Shown: positions 25,094-33,292 of the stretch, piece after piece | Numbering within the stretch: position 1 is the stretch's first letter | Layout of the letters: each line of letters begins with the position of its first letter | From: Roseburia_C sp900315735 | GTDB lineage: Bacteria; Bacillota; Clostridia; Lachnospirales; Lachnospiraceae | Assembly: GCA_052118425.1 (NCBI GenBank) | Contig: JBQKHF010000012.1 | Length of the DNA: 64,000 bases | Direction: 5' to 3' (one strand) | The notes under the pieces: generated by a model | Database searches by the model: none | What the model was told of the DNA's origin: nothing | The model's input: only the letters and a program-made list of their open reading frames with translations | Program-made: the position numbers and the translations under genes

Positions 25094-26464
25094 CTATCCT
25101 TCTATCTGACGCAGCACCTTGCGGAACTGGAAATAGAAAAGTATGGATGTAAAACTTACCGCCAGCACATCGGCTACCGGCTCTGCCATATAAACTGCCA
25201 TTGCCTGATTTCCGGTTAAAATGCGCGGCATAATATAAATGAGAGGCAGTAATAATACGAATTTACGCATGACTGCTACAATAATGGAAGACACTGCTTT
25301 TCCCAGTGAAGTAAATGCCATCTGACACGCCATCTGGATTCCGAATATCATAATTGCCATAAGATAAATCCGGAGTGCATTTCCCGTATATGCAATCAGT
25401 GCCGCATCTGAGGTAAACATGGCTGCAAATGCTCTTGGGAATGCCATCACAAGTGCCCACAAAACAAAAGAAAATCCAACATCAATTTTCAATAGTAAAA
25501 AATAGGCTTCTTTTACCCTGTCTGCTCTTTTTGCTCCATAATTGTAGCTGATAATCGGCTGTGCGCCCTGACCCAAGCCCTGTAAAGGAAGTAGTGCAAA
25601 CTGCATGACACTGGTTAATATGGTCATGGCTCCTACTGCCATATCTCCACCATATCGTAACAATGAAGAATTAAAGCAGACCGAAATCACACTCTCGCTT
25701 GCCTGCATAATAAACATCGCTGTTCCAAGTGCAATACTCGGCAGAATAATATTTGCCTGCAATATCATATTTTTTCCTTTCAGGCGAAGATGCGTCTTCT
25801 TTCCACATAAAAAAGCCAGCACCCAGATACAGGAACATGCCTGAGAAAGAACTGTTGCCAGTGCCGCTCCTTTTACACCCATGCCCAAACCAAAGATAAA
25901 TACCGGATCCAGTGCAATATTAATTACTGCGCCAATCAGCACGGAAAGCATACCGGTTTTGGCAAATCCCTGCGCCGTAATAAATGCATTCATCCCCAGG
26001 GTCAGCTGCACAAAAATCGTTCCTATGGCATAAATATTCATATAATCAGTAGCAAAGGAAATCGTATTTTCGCTGGCTCCAAATGCCAGAAGAAAGCCCC
26101 TGTTTCCCGCCAGCAGAAATGCAGTCAGTATCAGTGATACAATAATCTGGGTGCAAAAACAGTTCCCCAGCGTTTTTTCCGCCTTGTCCTTCTCTCCTTT
26201 TCCCATAAATATGGTCGCTCTTGGTGCACCGCCATTGCTAATCAGTGCTGCAAACGCAGATACTACCATAATCAGCGGCATGCATACACCGACTCCGGTC
26301 AGTGCCATTGCTCCATCTCCCGGGATATGCCCGATATACATACGGTCCACGATGTTATACATCATATTAATCAACTGGGCTGCAACGGTAGGCAATGCCA
26401 GCTTTAATAACAGCTTTCCTACCGGTTCTGTTTCCAAAAATGTTCTGTCATTGGTCTGTTCCAT
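25094..26464 (-). CDS. MATE-family multidrug/metabolite exporter
   Basis: 456 residues, 12 membrane segments. It starts MEQTNDRTFLETEPVGKLLL and contains ALPTVAAQLINMMYNIVDRM and YNYGAKRADRV, typical of the bacterial NorM/DinF-like MATE group. It exports cationic drugs or metabolites using an ion gradient; substrate unknown. I chose 26464 because AAGGAG lies six bases upstream. The open frame continues to 26662, but that extension is the antisense of the tRNA-Leu gene and not protein. The short repeat S4 is located just upstream. Confidence 0.93.
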   Translation of the reverse strand: MEQTNDRTFLETEPVGKLLLKLALPTVAAQLINMMYNIVDRMYIGHIPGDGAMALTGVGVCMPLIMVVSAFAALISNGGAPRATIFMGKGEKDKAEKTLGNCFCTQIIVSLILTAFLLAGNRGFLLAFGASENTISFATDYMNIYAIGTIFVQLTLGMNAFITAQGFAKTGMLSVLIGAVINIALDPVFIFGLGMGVKGAALATVLSQACSCIWVLAFLCGKKTHLRLKGKNMILQANIILPSIALGTAMFIMQASESVISVCFNSSLLRYGGDMAVGAMTILTSVMQFALLPLQGLGQGAQPIISYNYGAKRADRVKEAYFLLLKIDVGFSFVLWALVMAFPRAFAAMFTSDAALIAYTGNALRIYLMAIMIFGIQMACQMAFTSLGKAVSSIIVAVMRKFVLLLPLIYIMPRILTGNQAMAVYMAEPVADVLAVSFTSILFYFQFRKVLRQIEG

Positions 26465-26487
26465 GTGATTCTCCTTACCTTCTATTT

Positions 26488-26533
26488 GCGTAACTACGAG
26501 AAACACGCTTGACGAGTTTCTCACTACTCGCGT
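26488..26533. repeat. Short palindromic dispersed repeat, copy S4
   Basis: The core AACTACGAGAAACACGC-TTGACGAGTTTCTC is well conserved, followed by ACTACTCGCG and an A-tract that is the T-tail of the tRNA terminator on the minus strand. It lies between that terminator and the MATE ribosome-binding site, so MATE transcripts could carry it as a 5-prime hairpin. Confidence 0.75.
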
Positions 26534-26565
26534 AAAAAAAGAACCGACCAGTGGTCGATTCTTTT
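26534..26565 (-). terminator. Terminator of tRNA-Leu
   Basis: AAAGAATCGACC and GGTCGGTTCTTT (one wobble pair) form a strong stem on the minus strand followed by a run of T, 12 bases after the tRNA. Confidence 0.9.
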
Positions 26566-26577
26566 CTAAAATGTTAA

Positions 26578-26660
26578 TGCCGGCAGCGGGACTTGAACCC
26601 GCACGTGGTTGCCCACAACAGATTTTGAGTCTGCCTCGTCTGCCATTCCGACACGCCGGC
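26578..26660 (-). tRNA. tRNA-Leu (anticodon CAA)
   Basis: 83 bases. The acceptor pairs GCCGGCG with TGCCGGC. The anticodon stem GCAGA / TCTGT holds the loop CTCAAAA, giving CAA, which reads UUG leucine codons. The variable arm is long (about TTGTGGGCAACCACG), as in class II tRNAs, and the T arm contains GGTTCAAGTCC. No CCA is encoded at the 3-prime end. Confidence 0.97.
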
Positions 26661-26665
26661 ATTTA

Positions 26666-26722
26666 TTCGGTTCTGTCGAACCGAACAAATGAAAGTTTAT
26701 CATATTTTCTATTAGATTGCAA
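26666..26722 (-). promoter_or_regulatory. tRNA-Leu promoter and pre-tRNA leader hairpin
   Basis: TTGCAA (26717-26722), 17 bases, TAAACT (26694-26699, extended TG) on the minus strand. Between the expected start and the mature tRNA lies a perfect 8-pair hairpin TTCGGTTC-GACA-GAACCGAA (26666-26685), so the precursor should begin with a hairpin before the RNase P cut. Confidence 0.75.
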
Positions 26723-26724
26723 GT

Positions 26725-28005
26725 TTATTTTTCCGGCTCTTTCATATTTTTCAAAATGTCAAAGCAGTCAAATGTTGCAAAGTAATCCTTCGGTGTTTCT
26801 GCACGACGGATAAGCTGTACAGAGCCGTCTTCCTTCAGAAGTAACTCAGCGGATTTTAATTTACCGTTGTAGTTATACCCCATGGAATAACCATGTGCTC
26901 CGGTATCATGAATTACCAGATAATCGCCCATGTCAATCTTCGGTAACATACGGTCTACGGCAAATTTATCATTGTTCTCACAAAGAGAACCGGTTACATC
27001 ATATTTGTGGTCGCATACGCTGTTGTCCTTGCCCAGTACGGTGATGTGATGATATGCACCATACATTGCAGGACGCATCAGGTTTACTGCACAGGCATCC
27101 ACACCAATGTATTCCTTGTGTGTATGTTTCTCATGAATTGCCTGAGTTACAAGACATCCATAAGGTGCTAACATGAAACGGCCCATCTCAGTATAGATAG
27201 CTACATCGCCCATACCTGCCGGAACTAAAATCTCATCATAAACCTTGTGTACGCCTTCGCCGATAACACGGATGTCGTTTGGCTCCTGATCTGGTGTATA
27301 GTTCACACCAACTCCACCGGAAAGATTGATAAAGCTGATATGGCAGCCTACTTCTTCTTTTAATTTAACAGCTACTTCAAAAAGCTGTTTTGCAAGCATT
27401 GGATAATACTCATTGGTTACGGTATTACTTGCTAAGAATGCATGAATACCAAAATTCTTTACACCTTTTTCTTTTAAAATCTTAAAGCCTTCAAATAACT
27501 GCTCGGTTGTAAATCCGTATTTTGCATCTCCCGGGTTATCCATGATTCCGTTGCTCATCTTGAACACTCCGCCCGGATTGTATCTGCAGCTGATGGTCTC
27601 CGGAATCTTACCGATTGTCTTCTCTAAGAAGTCGATATGGGTAAAGTCATCCAGGTTGATGATTGCGCCAATCTTATCTGCAAATTTGTATTCATATGCA
27701 GGTGTGTCATTGGAAGAAAACATAATATGCTTTCCGTCAAAGCCCTGGGAATCAGCTAACATCAGCTCTGTCTGGGATGCACAGTCGCAGCCACAGTCAT
27801 ACTCTTTTAAAATATTTAAGATAAATGGGTTCGGAGTTGCCTTTACTGCAAAATACTCACGAAATCCCGGATTCCATGCAAATGCTTCTTTCACTGCCTT
27901 TGCATTTTCACGAATGCCCTTTTCATCATAAAGGTGAAACGGGGTTGGATATGTCTTTACAATTTCTTCAATCTGTTCTTTTGTCACAAATGGTTCTTTC
28001 TTCAT
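26725..28005 (-). CDS. lysA: Diaminopimelate decarboxylase
   Basis: 426 residues. It is a PLP fold-III decarboxylase making lysine from meso-diaminopimelate. PLP-binding Lys55 lies in YFAVKATPNP; LSGGVGVNY binds the cofactor phosphate, GSLCENNDKF contains the cross-subunit Cys, and DTGAHGYSMGYNYNG the C-terminal active-site segment. AGGAG precedes the start. dapA and dapB are 15-18 kb away in this window and a lysine riboswitch controls them, but I see none before lysA. Confidence 0.93.
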   Translation of the reverse strand: MKKEPFVTKEQIEEIVKTYPTPFHLYDEKGIRENAKAVKEAFAWNPGFREYFAVKATPNPFILNILKEYDCGCDCASQTELMLADSQGFDGKHIMFSSNDTPAYEYKFADKIGAIINLDDFTHIDFLEKTIGKIPETISCRYNPGGVFKMSNGIMDNPGDAKYGFTTEQLFEGFKILKEKGVKNFGIHAFLASNTVTNEYYPMLAKQLFEVAVKLKEEVGCHISFINLSGGVGVNYTPDQEPNDIRVIGEGVHKVYDEILVPAGMGDVAIYTEMGRFMLAPYGCLVTQAIHEKHTHKEYIGVDACAVNLMRPAMYGAYHHITVLGKDNSVCDHKYDVTGSLCENNDKFAVDRMLPKIDMGDYLVIHDTGAHGYSMGYNYNGKLKSAELLLKEDGSVQLIRRAETPKDYFATFDCFDILKNMKEPEK

Positions 28006-28085
28006 AATAGTTAGTCTCCTTCACGCCTCAGCTAAGTAGTATTCTAAAATTCCAACTGTGACTTGTCAACCCGTCAATGTAATTT

Positions 28086-30146
28086 TTATGCATTTTCCGT
28101 GTTGCGTGGAAAGGTCAGTGTCACCTTAAAGAAATCTCCATCCACTAACAAATGGAAGCTTCCATGCATAAGCTCTGTCAGACTCTGGGCAATGGACAAT
28201 CCAAGACCGCTGCCTTCCGTATTTCTGGAGCTGTCGCCCCGGACAAAACGCTCCTGCAGTTCTTCTCCCGTCATATGCAAAGGACTCTTGGAAATATTTC
28301 GAAATACAATGGAAACATTTCTCTCATCCTGCTCTAAGTCAAGATAAACTCTGGTTCCCGGCTGTGCATATTTATAAATATTATTCAAAAGATTATCAAA
28401 AACTCTCCATAGATGTCTTCCGTCTGCCAGAACAGAAAGTTCTTCTTCGGGATGGTGAATCACAAGTTCTAAATTCTTTGCCTGCAGCCGTTCCTCATAT
28501 TCGCCTGCTGCCTGTGTCAGCAATACCTCCGGCACACATTTTTCCCAGTTGACCTTTAACACACCGGAAGATGCCTTGGATGCTTCAATTAAATCTTCAA
28601 TTAATTTCTTTAAGCGGGCAGATTGACGTGTCAGCACCTCTAAGTACTCCTGCACTTTTGGATTTTCCACATCCTCTTTTGTCAGTAAATCCACATAATT
28701 AATAATAGAAGTAAGCGGTGTTTTAATATCATGGGATACATTGGTGATAAGCTCTGTTTTAAAATGCTCGCTCTTCATCCGCTCATCCAGCGCCGTCTGC
28801 ATTCCGCTTCCAATCTGATTCAGATGTTCCGCATAATTTTTGAATTCTCTATGCATATGGCTGGTGTCCATCTGATAATCATAGTCACCCTCTGCAATCT
28901 TCTCACCGCCCTGTTTCAACTGGTTAAGATTTGCCAGTATGATGCAGAATATCAGGAAAAGTGCTGCCTTTTCTACCAGAAATACCAGGAAAATCCCCTC
29001 CCAGTTGTAACTGTCTTCTAACATCAGAACACCGATAAATTCTATTAAGGTAATGCCCAGCGCAATAAATACGCCCTTATAAATAAATGGCATGTGCTTT
29101 TTAATATAAGAAAGTGCCTGTTTCAGCCATTTTACAAACCGACAGAGCAGCGTGTTGCTCCACAGCGTCTTTGTCTTATGCCTTACTGAGCAGCTCATGA
29201 GAAATGCCAAAAGCAGAGCCGCTGTCAATACTGCCAATATCACAATGGCAACAAGGGAGCCTATGTTCGTTCCGTAAAATCCCCATATGCTTCCAAGAAC
29301 TCCTGCCACACAGGCTTCAACAATATAAAGCATCAGCCCATAGAGTTCCAGTGGAATCTTATCGATAAAACTTCTCTGTATCCTGCCCTCTTCATCCGTC
29401 TTTCCGGCAGTCCGTATCAGAGAAACCATTAAAATAACTGCTCCAATTGTACTTACTGCAAGTACCGCAAATATTGCGTAGCGGACCTTATATGCAAAAT
29501 CAATATATTTCATTTTAAAATACAAATCATCATGATAAGTCAAATCCCGCAATGGGAAGAATGCCACTGCATAAATATCACCTCTTGAAAGATTTGCATC
29601 CTGTTTTTCCACTTCCGTAAACATCTGCTCCGGACTGTTTAAAACATCTATGGAGATTCCCGGATAGCAATAACTGTCATATTTCCCCACGATTGCCATG
29701 TATTCCGGAATGACGCTTCCCAAGTCTCCATTTTCTATGGTACAGATTCGTTCCACGGAAGTATCTACACTCTTTTTAAATACATAAAAATTAAAGTTCG
29801 TCTCATCAGCCAGACTATATGCATAAGACCGTGCATCCTCATAGGCAAAATCTTCTGATGCACTATAGGTTTTTAAACCCTCTGATGTTTCCGTACTGCT
29901 TCCATAGGTTACCGTTTCATCAGCTGCCTCTATATCATAATTTACAAATCCCGAAAAAATTTCTGCTGCCAGATATGAGCCAATCTGCTCCCGATAGTCT
30001 GCCTCCGTTTCCTCCTGACTATTTCGATAGATCTGACTGTCTATCATTTCCAGCGTAAATACTGCAGATAAAAATGCAATTGAAGTCAGTAAAATAAATG
30101 CAATGACTGCGCTTGCTCTTCTGATGCCTCTTTTTTTCTTTTTCAT
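28086..30146 (-). CDS. Sensor histidine kinase, multi-pass
   Basis: 686 residues. The N-terminal membrane helix (12-32) is followed by a large extracytoplasmic domain (about 35-218), then about five more membrane segments (220-245, 268-290, 297-319, 357-377, 385-406), a HAMP-like linker, a HisKA domain with His472 in NVSHDIKTPLTS, and HATPase_c (LLNNIYKYAQPG, GSGLGLSIAQ). A second set of membrane segments after the sensor domain is unusual. ATGA overlap with the upstream response regulator shows translational coupling. The signal is unknown. Confidence 0.92.
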   Translation of the reverse strand: MKKKKRGIRRASAVIAFILLTSIAFLSAVFTLEMIDSQIYRNSQEETEADYREQIGSYLAAEIFSGFVNYDIEAADETVTYGSSTETSEGLKTYSASEDFAYEDARSYAYSLADETNFNFYVFKKSVDTSVERICTIENGDLGSVIPEYMAIVGKYDSYCYPGISIDVLNSPEQMFTEVEKQDANLSRGDIYAVAFFPLRDLTYHDDLYFKMKYIDFAYKVRYAIFAVLAVSTIGAVILMVSLIRTAGKTDEEGRIQRSFIDKIPLELYGLMLYIVEACVAGVLGSIWGFYGTNIGSLVAIVILAVLTAALLLAFLMSCSVRHKTKTLWSNTLLCRFVKWLKQALSYIKKHMPFIYKGVFIALGITLIEFIGVLMLEDSYNWEGIFLVFLVEKAALFLIFCIILANLNQLKQGGEKIAEGDYDYQMDTSHMHREFKNYAEHLNQIGSGMQTALDERMKSEHFKTELITNVSHDIKTPLTSIINYVDLLTKEDVENPKVQEYLEVLTRQSARLKKLIEDLIEASKASSGVLKVNWEKCVPEVLLTQAAGEYEERLQAKNLELVIHHPEEELSVLADGRHLWRVFDNLLNNIYKYAQPGTRVYLDLEQDERNVSIVFRNISKSPLHMTGEELQERFVRGDSSRNTEGSGLGLSIAQSLTELMHGSFHLLVDGDFFKVTLTFPRNTENA

Positions 30147-30841
30147 GGCGTGTTTCCTCTTTCCATCTTATAACCCTGTCCCCACACCACTTTTAAATAT
30201 CGTGGATTTGCAGGGTCATACTCTAATTTTTCCCGAAGATGGCGAATATGCACTGCCACTGTACTTTCTGAGCCAAACGGCGCATCTTTCCATACTTTGC
30301 GATAGATATCCTTTGGAGAAAATACGACTCCGGGCTGTTCCATAAACAGTTTCAAAATATCATACTCTGTAGGGGTAAGACTCACCGCATCTCCATCCAG
30401 CGTCACAACCTTGGCACTGTCATCTAATTCAATGCCACCGATGGCAAGATTCTTCTTTGTCATGTTTCCGCCTCCAAGCTGCATATAACGGCGCAGCTGG
30501 GATTTTACTCTTGCCTGAACCTCCACCGGATTAAAAGGCTTGGTAATATAATCATCCGCTCCGACCATAAGTCCTAAAACTTTATCGTTGTCTTCACTTT
30601 TTGCAGTCAGGAAAATTACAGGGACATTGCTGTTCTCACGAATCTTCACCATAGCCTGGATGCCGTCCATTTCCGGCATCATAATATCCATGAGCACAAG
30701 ATGTATCTCTGTTTTCTGCATCATTTCAATCGCTTCCCGACCGTTATAAGCCTCGTAAATTCCATATCCATCCGATGCAAGGTAGATTTTTAACGCGTAT
30801 ACAATATCCGGTTCGTCATCACATATCAATATGTTATACAT
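30143..30841 (-). CDS. OmpR/PhoB-family response regulator
   Basis: 232 residues. The receiver domain has DDEPD at 8-12, phospho-acceptor Asp52 in LVLMDIMMPEMDG and Lys in FLTAKSED; the C-terminal winged helix (about 135-228) shows LTPTEYDILKLF and FGSESTVAVHIRHLREKLE. It is the partner of the overlapping kinase. Three CTTTAA repeats upstream of the gene are candidate autoregulatory sites. Confidence 0.96.
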   Translation of the reverse strand: MYNILICDDEPDIVYALKIYLASDGYGIYEAYNGREAIEMMQKTEIHLVLMDIMMPEMDGIQAMVKIRENSNVPVIFLTAKSEDNDKVLGLMVGADDYITKPFNPVEVQARVKSQLRRYMQLGGGNMTKKNLAIGGIELDDSAKVVTLDGDAVSLTPTEYDILKLFMEQPGVVFSPKDIYRKVWKDAPFGSESTVAVHIRHLREKLEYDPANPRYLKVVWGQGYKMERGNTP

Positions 30842-30868
30842 TTTCTTTTCCCCTTTCCAAGTACACCA

Positions 30869-30927
30869 TTATTGTATCGAATGAACCTTTAAGAACCAAG
30901 GCACCAAGTCTTTAAGATTTCTTTAAC
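30869..30927 (-). promoter_or_regulatory. Promoter and direct repeats before the two-component operon
   Basis: On the minus strand TTGGTT and TACAAT are 17 bases apart. TTAAAG-type repeats (plus-strand CTTTAA beginning at 30887, 30910 and 30921) lie within and upstream, with 23- and 11-base spacing, as expected for an OmpR-type regulator on one DNA face. Confidence 0.5.
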
Positions 30928-30928
30928 A

Positions 30929-31264
30929 TCACGCAAATACTGTCTGTATCAACACCATATAAAGCACGGTTCCCACACCAATGCTCAGTAAATTATTTCT
31001 TTTCCACACATGTAAAACGATAACTACGAAAATTACAATAAATTCCGGCAATCCAAACGGGAACTTCACTACATTTACTGCCTTTAAGCAATAGATAACA
31101 AGCATTCCCACAACTGCAGGCGGCAGCACTTTTCCAAGATATTTTACGATTTCCGGGATTTCCTTTTTTCCACTGAATAATACAAATGGAATTGCTCTTG
31201 TTGTAAATACAACCAATCCACAAACCACAATAATTAATAACGATCTTTCCACACTAATCGGCAT
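30929..31264 (-). CDS. azlD: AzlD-like branched-chain amino acid exporter subunit
   Basis: 111 residues, about four membrane segments. It starts PISVERSLLIIVVCGLVVFT and contains TRAIPFVLF and LGKVLPPAVVGMLVIYCLK, typical of AzlD. It overlaps the end of azlC by 11 bases and acts with it as a two-subunit exporter of branched-chain amino acids. Confidence 0.92.
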   Translation of the reverse strand: MPISVERSLLIIVVCGLVVFTTRAIPFVLFSGKKEIPEIVKYLGKVLPPAVVGMLVIYCLKAVNVVKFPFGLPEFIVIFVVIVLHVWKRNNLLSIGVGTVLYMVLIQTVFA

Positions 31265-31970
31265 TTTCCACTACCTCCTTTTCTTCCATCACCTTACGAC
31301 CGGATAACAGAATTATCATAATGCAAATCATGGATGGCAGTATGAAATTATCACTGCCAAAGATAAGCAGGCAGATAAGGGAGGCTGCAATTCCAGTCAG
31401 TGCCGGCAAATGATTCTTGCTGGTGAGCCACTGCTCCACAAAAATTACGACAAACAATGCTGTCATGGCAAAATCAATTCCCGTTGTGTCAAACGGAATC
31501 AGCGTTCCTGCAATGGCTCCGATGGCAGAGCCAATAATCCAGTAAAGCTGGTCTAACAACGCAATGGAAAATAAGAACTTATGCTCATCCACGCCCTCCG
31601 GCACTTTTGTAATAAAGAATAAAGAATATGTCTCGTCTGTCAGGGAAAAAATCATATATAACTTCTTTTTTCCCATATCACGGAATCTTTCGATTAAAGA
31701 CAGTCCATAAAAGACATGTCTGATATTTACCATAAATTCCAAAAATATAATCTGCAGGAAACTGACTCCCGGTGCAAAGAAATTGACTGCCAGATACTGT
31801 CCGCTTCCGGCATACACTAAGATACTCATCAAGATTGCCCAAAGGAAATTATATCCTTTCTCCTGATACATCACACCAAATGCAATTCCTATAAAAAGAT
31901 AACCCGTCAATACCGGTATCGTATACGGAAATGCCGCTTTTACTGCTTTGACATAACCATTTTGTTTCAT
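31254..31970 (-). CDS. azlC: AzlC-like branched-chain amino acid exporter
   Basis: 238 residues with about six membrane segments. FPYTIPVLTGYLFIGIAFG is the conserved AzlC N-terminus, followed by GSGQYLAVNFF, NIRHVFYGLSL and TDETYSLFF. AAGGA precedes the start. It forms a pair with AzlD; in Bacillus the homologues export leucine analogues and are Lrp-controlled, but no regulator is adjacent here. Confidence 0.93.
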   Translation of the reverse strand: MKQNGYVKAVKAAFPYTIPVLTGYLFIGIAFGVMYQEKGYNFLWAILMSILVYAGSGQYLAVNFFAPGVSFLQIIFLEFMVNIRHVFYGLSLIERFRDMGKKKLYMIFSLTDETYSLFFITKVPEGVDEHKFLFSIALLDQLYWIIGSAIGAIAGTLIPFDTTGIDFAMTALFVVIFVEQWLTSKNHLPALTGIAASLICLLIFGSDNFILPSMICIMIILLSGRKVMEEKEVVENAD

Positions 31971-32034
31971 TTTATAATCCTTCTTTCTAATTCGCCCTTT
32001 CTACATCAAACACAATAACTCTACAATATGAGAC

Positions 32035-32063
32035 TTCAAAAAACAAGTTTTTTATGCTATACT
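32035..32063 (+). promoter_or_regulatory. Promoter of the lytic transglycosylase gene
   Basis: TTCAAA (32035-32040), 17 bases, TATACT (32058-32063) preceded by TGC, an extended -10 promoter. The leader to the ATG at 32149 is about 80 bases. Confidence 0.65.
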
Positions 32064-32148
32064 ATCATAAATTGTAATTTTAACACACAATTTGGAATTC
32101 ATATCCTGATATGGAAAAGAGTTTCAGATTATGAAAGGAGTTCTATCC

Positions 32149-32826
32149 ATGCAAATCGACCCGATTACCGCTGCGCTTGGAAGTACAGCTGCTTCCACCA
32201 CCTCTGTAAACGGTGTAAATAATTTTGAATCCTATTTAAATAATGCAAGCAACAATTCCCTTGCATCTATTTTTCAAAAAGCTGCTGATACCTATGGTGT
32301 CTCTGTTTCTCTTCTGACTGCCATGGCAAAGCAGGAATCTAATTTTCAGGCAAATGCCACTTCCAAATCAGGTGCCATGGGCATCATGCAATTAATGCCT
32401 TCCACTGCTTCCTATTTTGGCTGTACTGACCCTTATGACCCGGAGCAGAATATCATGGCAGGCGCCAAATATATCAGCGAACTTCTAGACAAATACAATG
32501 GAGATACTTCCCTTGCTCTTGCCGCTTACAATGCCGGCAGTGGCAATGTAGCCAAATACGGTGGAATTCCTCCCTTTAAAGAAACCCAGAATTATGTAGC
32601 CAAAATTACCGGCTATATGCAGGAAGGTGTCACTCTTCCTGACGGAACTGCCGTTGCCGCAAACACAAGCAGCAATGCCACTTCCACTTCCGGCACTGTA
32701 GATAATTCCCTTTTTGTCAGCCAGTGGGATTCCCTTGAACAGGATGCCCTGCAGGATATTCTCGACCGCTTCTTTAATTACGATGATTATTTACGGTTTT
32801 TGAATATGTTTATGAAATTTATGTAA
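32149..32826 (+). CDS. Lytic transglycosylase, SLT domain
   Basis: 225 residues. An SLT/LT domain spans about 40-160: catalytic Glu63 in MAKQESNFQ, then GAMGIMQLMPSTA and AAYNAGSGNV. It would cleave peptidoglycan glycan strands. The N-terminus MQIDPITAALGSTAA has no signal peptide, so export would need another route, such as the flagellar apparatus, as in rod-cap hydrolases. The start at 32149 is chosen because AAAGGAG lies eight bases upstream of it; the earlier ATG at 32131 precedes that site. The last 60 residues are Ser/Thr-rich then acidic and unrecognised. Confidence 0.88.
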   Translation: MQIDPITAALGSTAASTTSVNGVNNFESYLNNASNNSLASIFQKAADTYGVSVSLLTAMAKQESNFQANATSKSGAMGIMQLMPSTASYFGCTDPYDPEQNIMAGAKYISELLDKYNGDTSLALAAYNAGSGNVAKYGGIPPFKETQNYVAKITGYMQEGVTLPDGTAVAANTSSNATSTSGTVDNSLFVSQWDSLEQDALQDILDRFFNYDDYLRFLNMFMKFM

Positions 32827-32843
32827 GATGAATATACAAAAAT

Positions 32844-32917
32844 GCAACCCGGATATTTGTTTCTTCCTAAAAAGCTTAGTTTTAGGGCAATGCAAATATC
32901 CGGGTTGTATTTTTTGG
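32844..32917 (+). terminator. Terminator of the transglycosylase gene
   Basis: CAACCCGGATATTTG and CAAATATCCGGGTTG form a perfect 15-pair stem; inside it CCTAAAA and TTTTAGG form a second hairpin. A TATTTTTT tail follows on the plus strand. Confidence 0.9.
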
Positions 32918-32940
32918 GGGTCCTGGATGAGCCGGGAATT

Positions 32941-33283
32941 CAGGCTTCGTTGGCTCACATTTGGGTAAAAAGCTGGCATTTTCGCGGTTTTTTACCCAAT
33001 TTTCTTCCTTGCCAGCTCAGCTCTTTCCGAAATTCCGACTTTGCTGGCTCACATTTGGGTAAATAGCTGACATTTTCGCGGTTTCTTACCCAATTTTTCT
33101 CCTTGCCGGCTCAGTTCTTTCAGAACTTCTGGCTTCGCTGGCTCGCATTTGGGTAAAATACTGGCTTTTCCGCAGTTTCTTACCCAATTTTTCTCCTTGC
33201 CAGCTCAGCTCTTTCCGAAATTCCGACTTTGCTGGCTCTCGTTTGGGTAAATAGCTGGCTTTTTCGCGGTTTTTTACCCAATT
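32941..33283. repeat. Tandem array of four 94-bp hairpin units
   Basis: The sequence TTGGGTAA begins at 32961, 33055, 33149 and 33242, a period of 94, 94 and 93 bases. Each unit holds a hairpin TTGGGTAA...TTACCCAA with TTTTCGCGGTTT inside, followed by a second inverted repeat (GCCAGCTCAG... to ...TGCTGGCTCA). Neighbouring units differ at several positions. The 466-base interval 32827-33292 between two convergent genes consists of the terminator plus this array, with no gene. Spacers between units are not unique, so it is not a CRISPR array. Confidence 0.9.
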
Positions 33284-33292
33284 CAAAAATTC

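Noticed and set aside
26465..26662. A 66-residue N-terminal extension of the MATE protein
   Set aside because: The extension is the antisense reading of tRNA-Leu, its terminator and repeat S4; a good ribosome-binding site marks the ATG at 26464.
32941..33283. CRISPR array
   Set aside because: The whole 94-bp unit repeats, there are no unique spacers and no cas genes; inverted repeats are longer than CRISPR palindromes.
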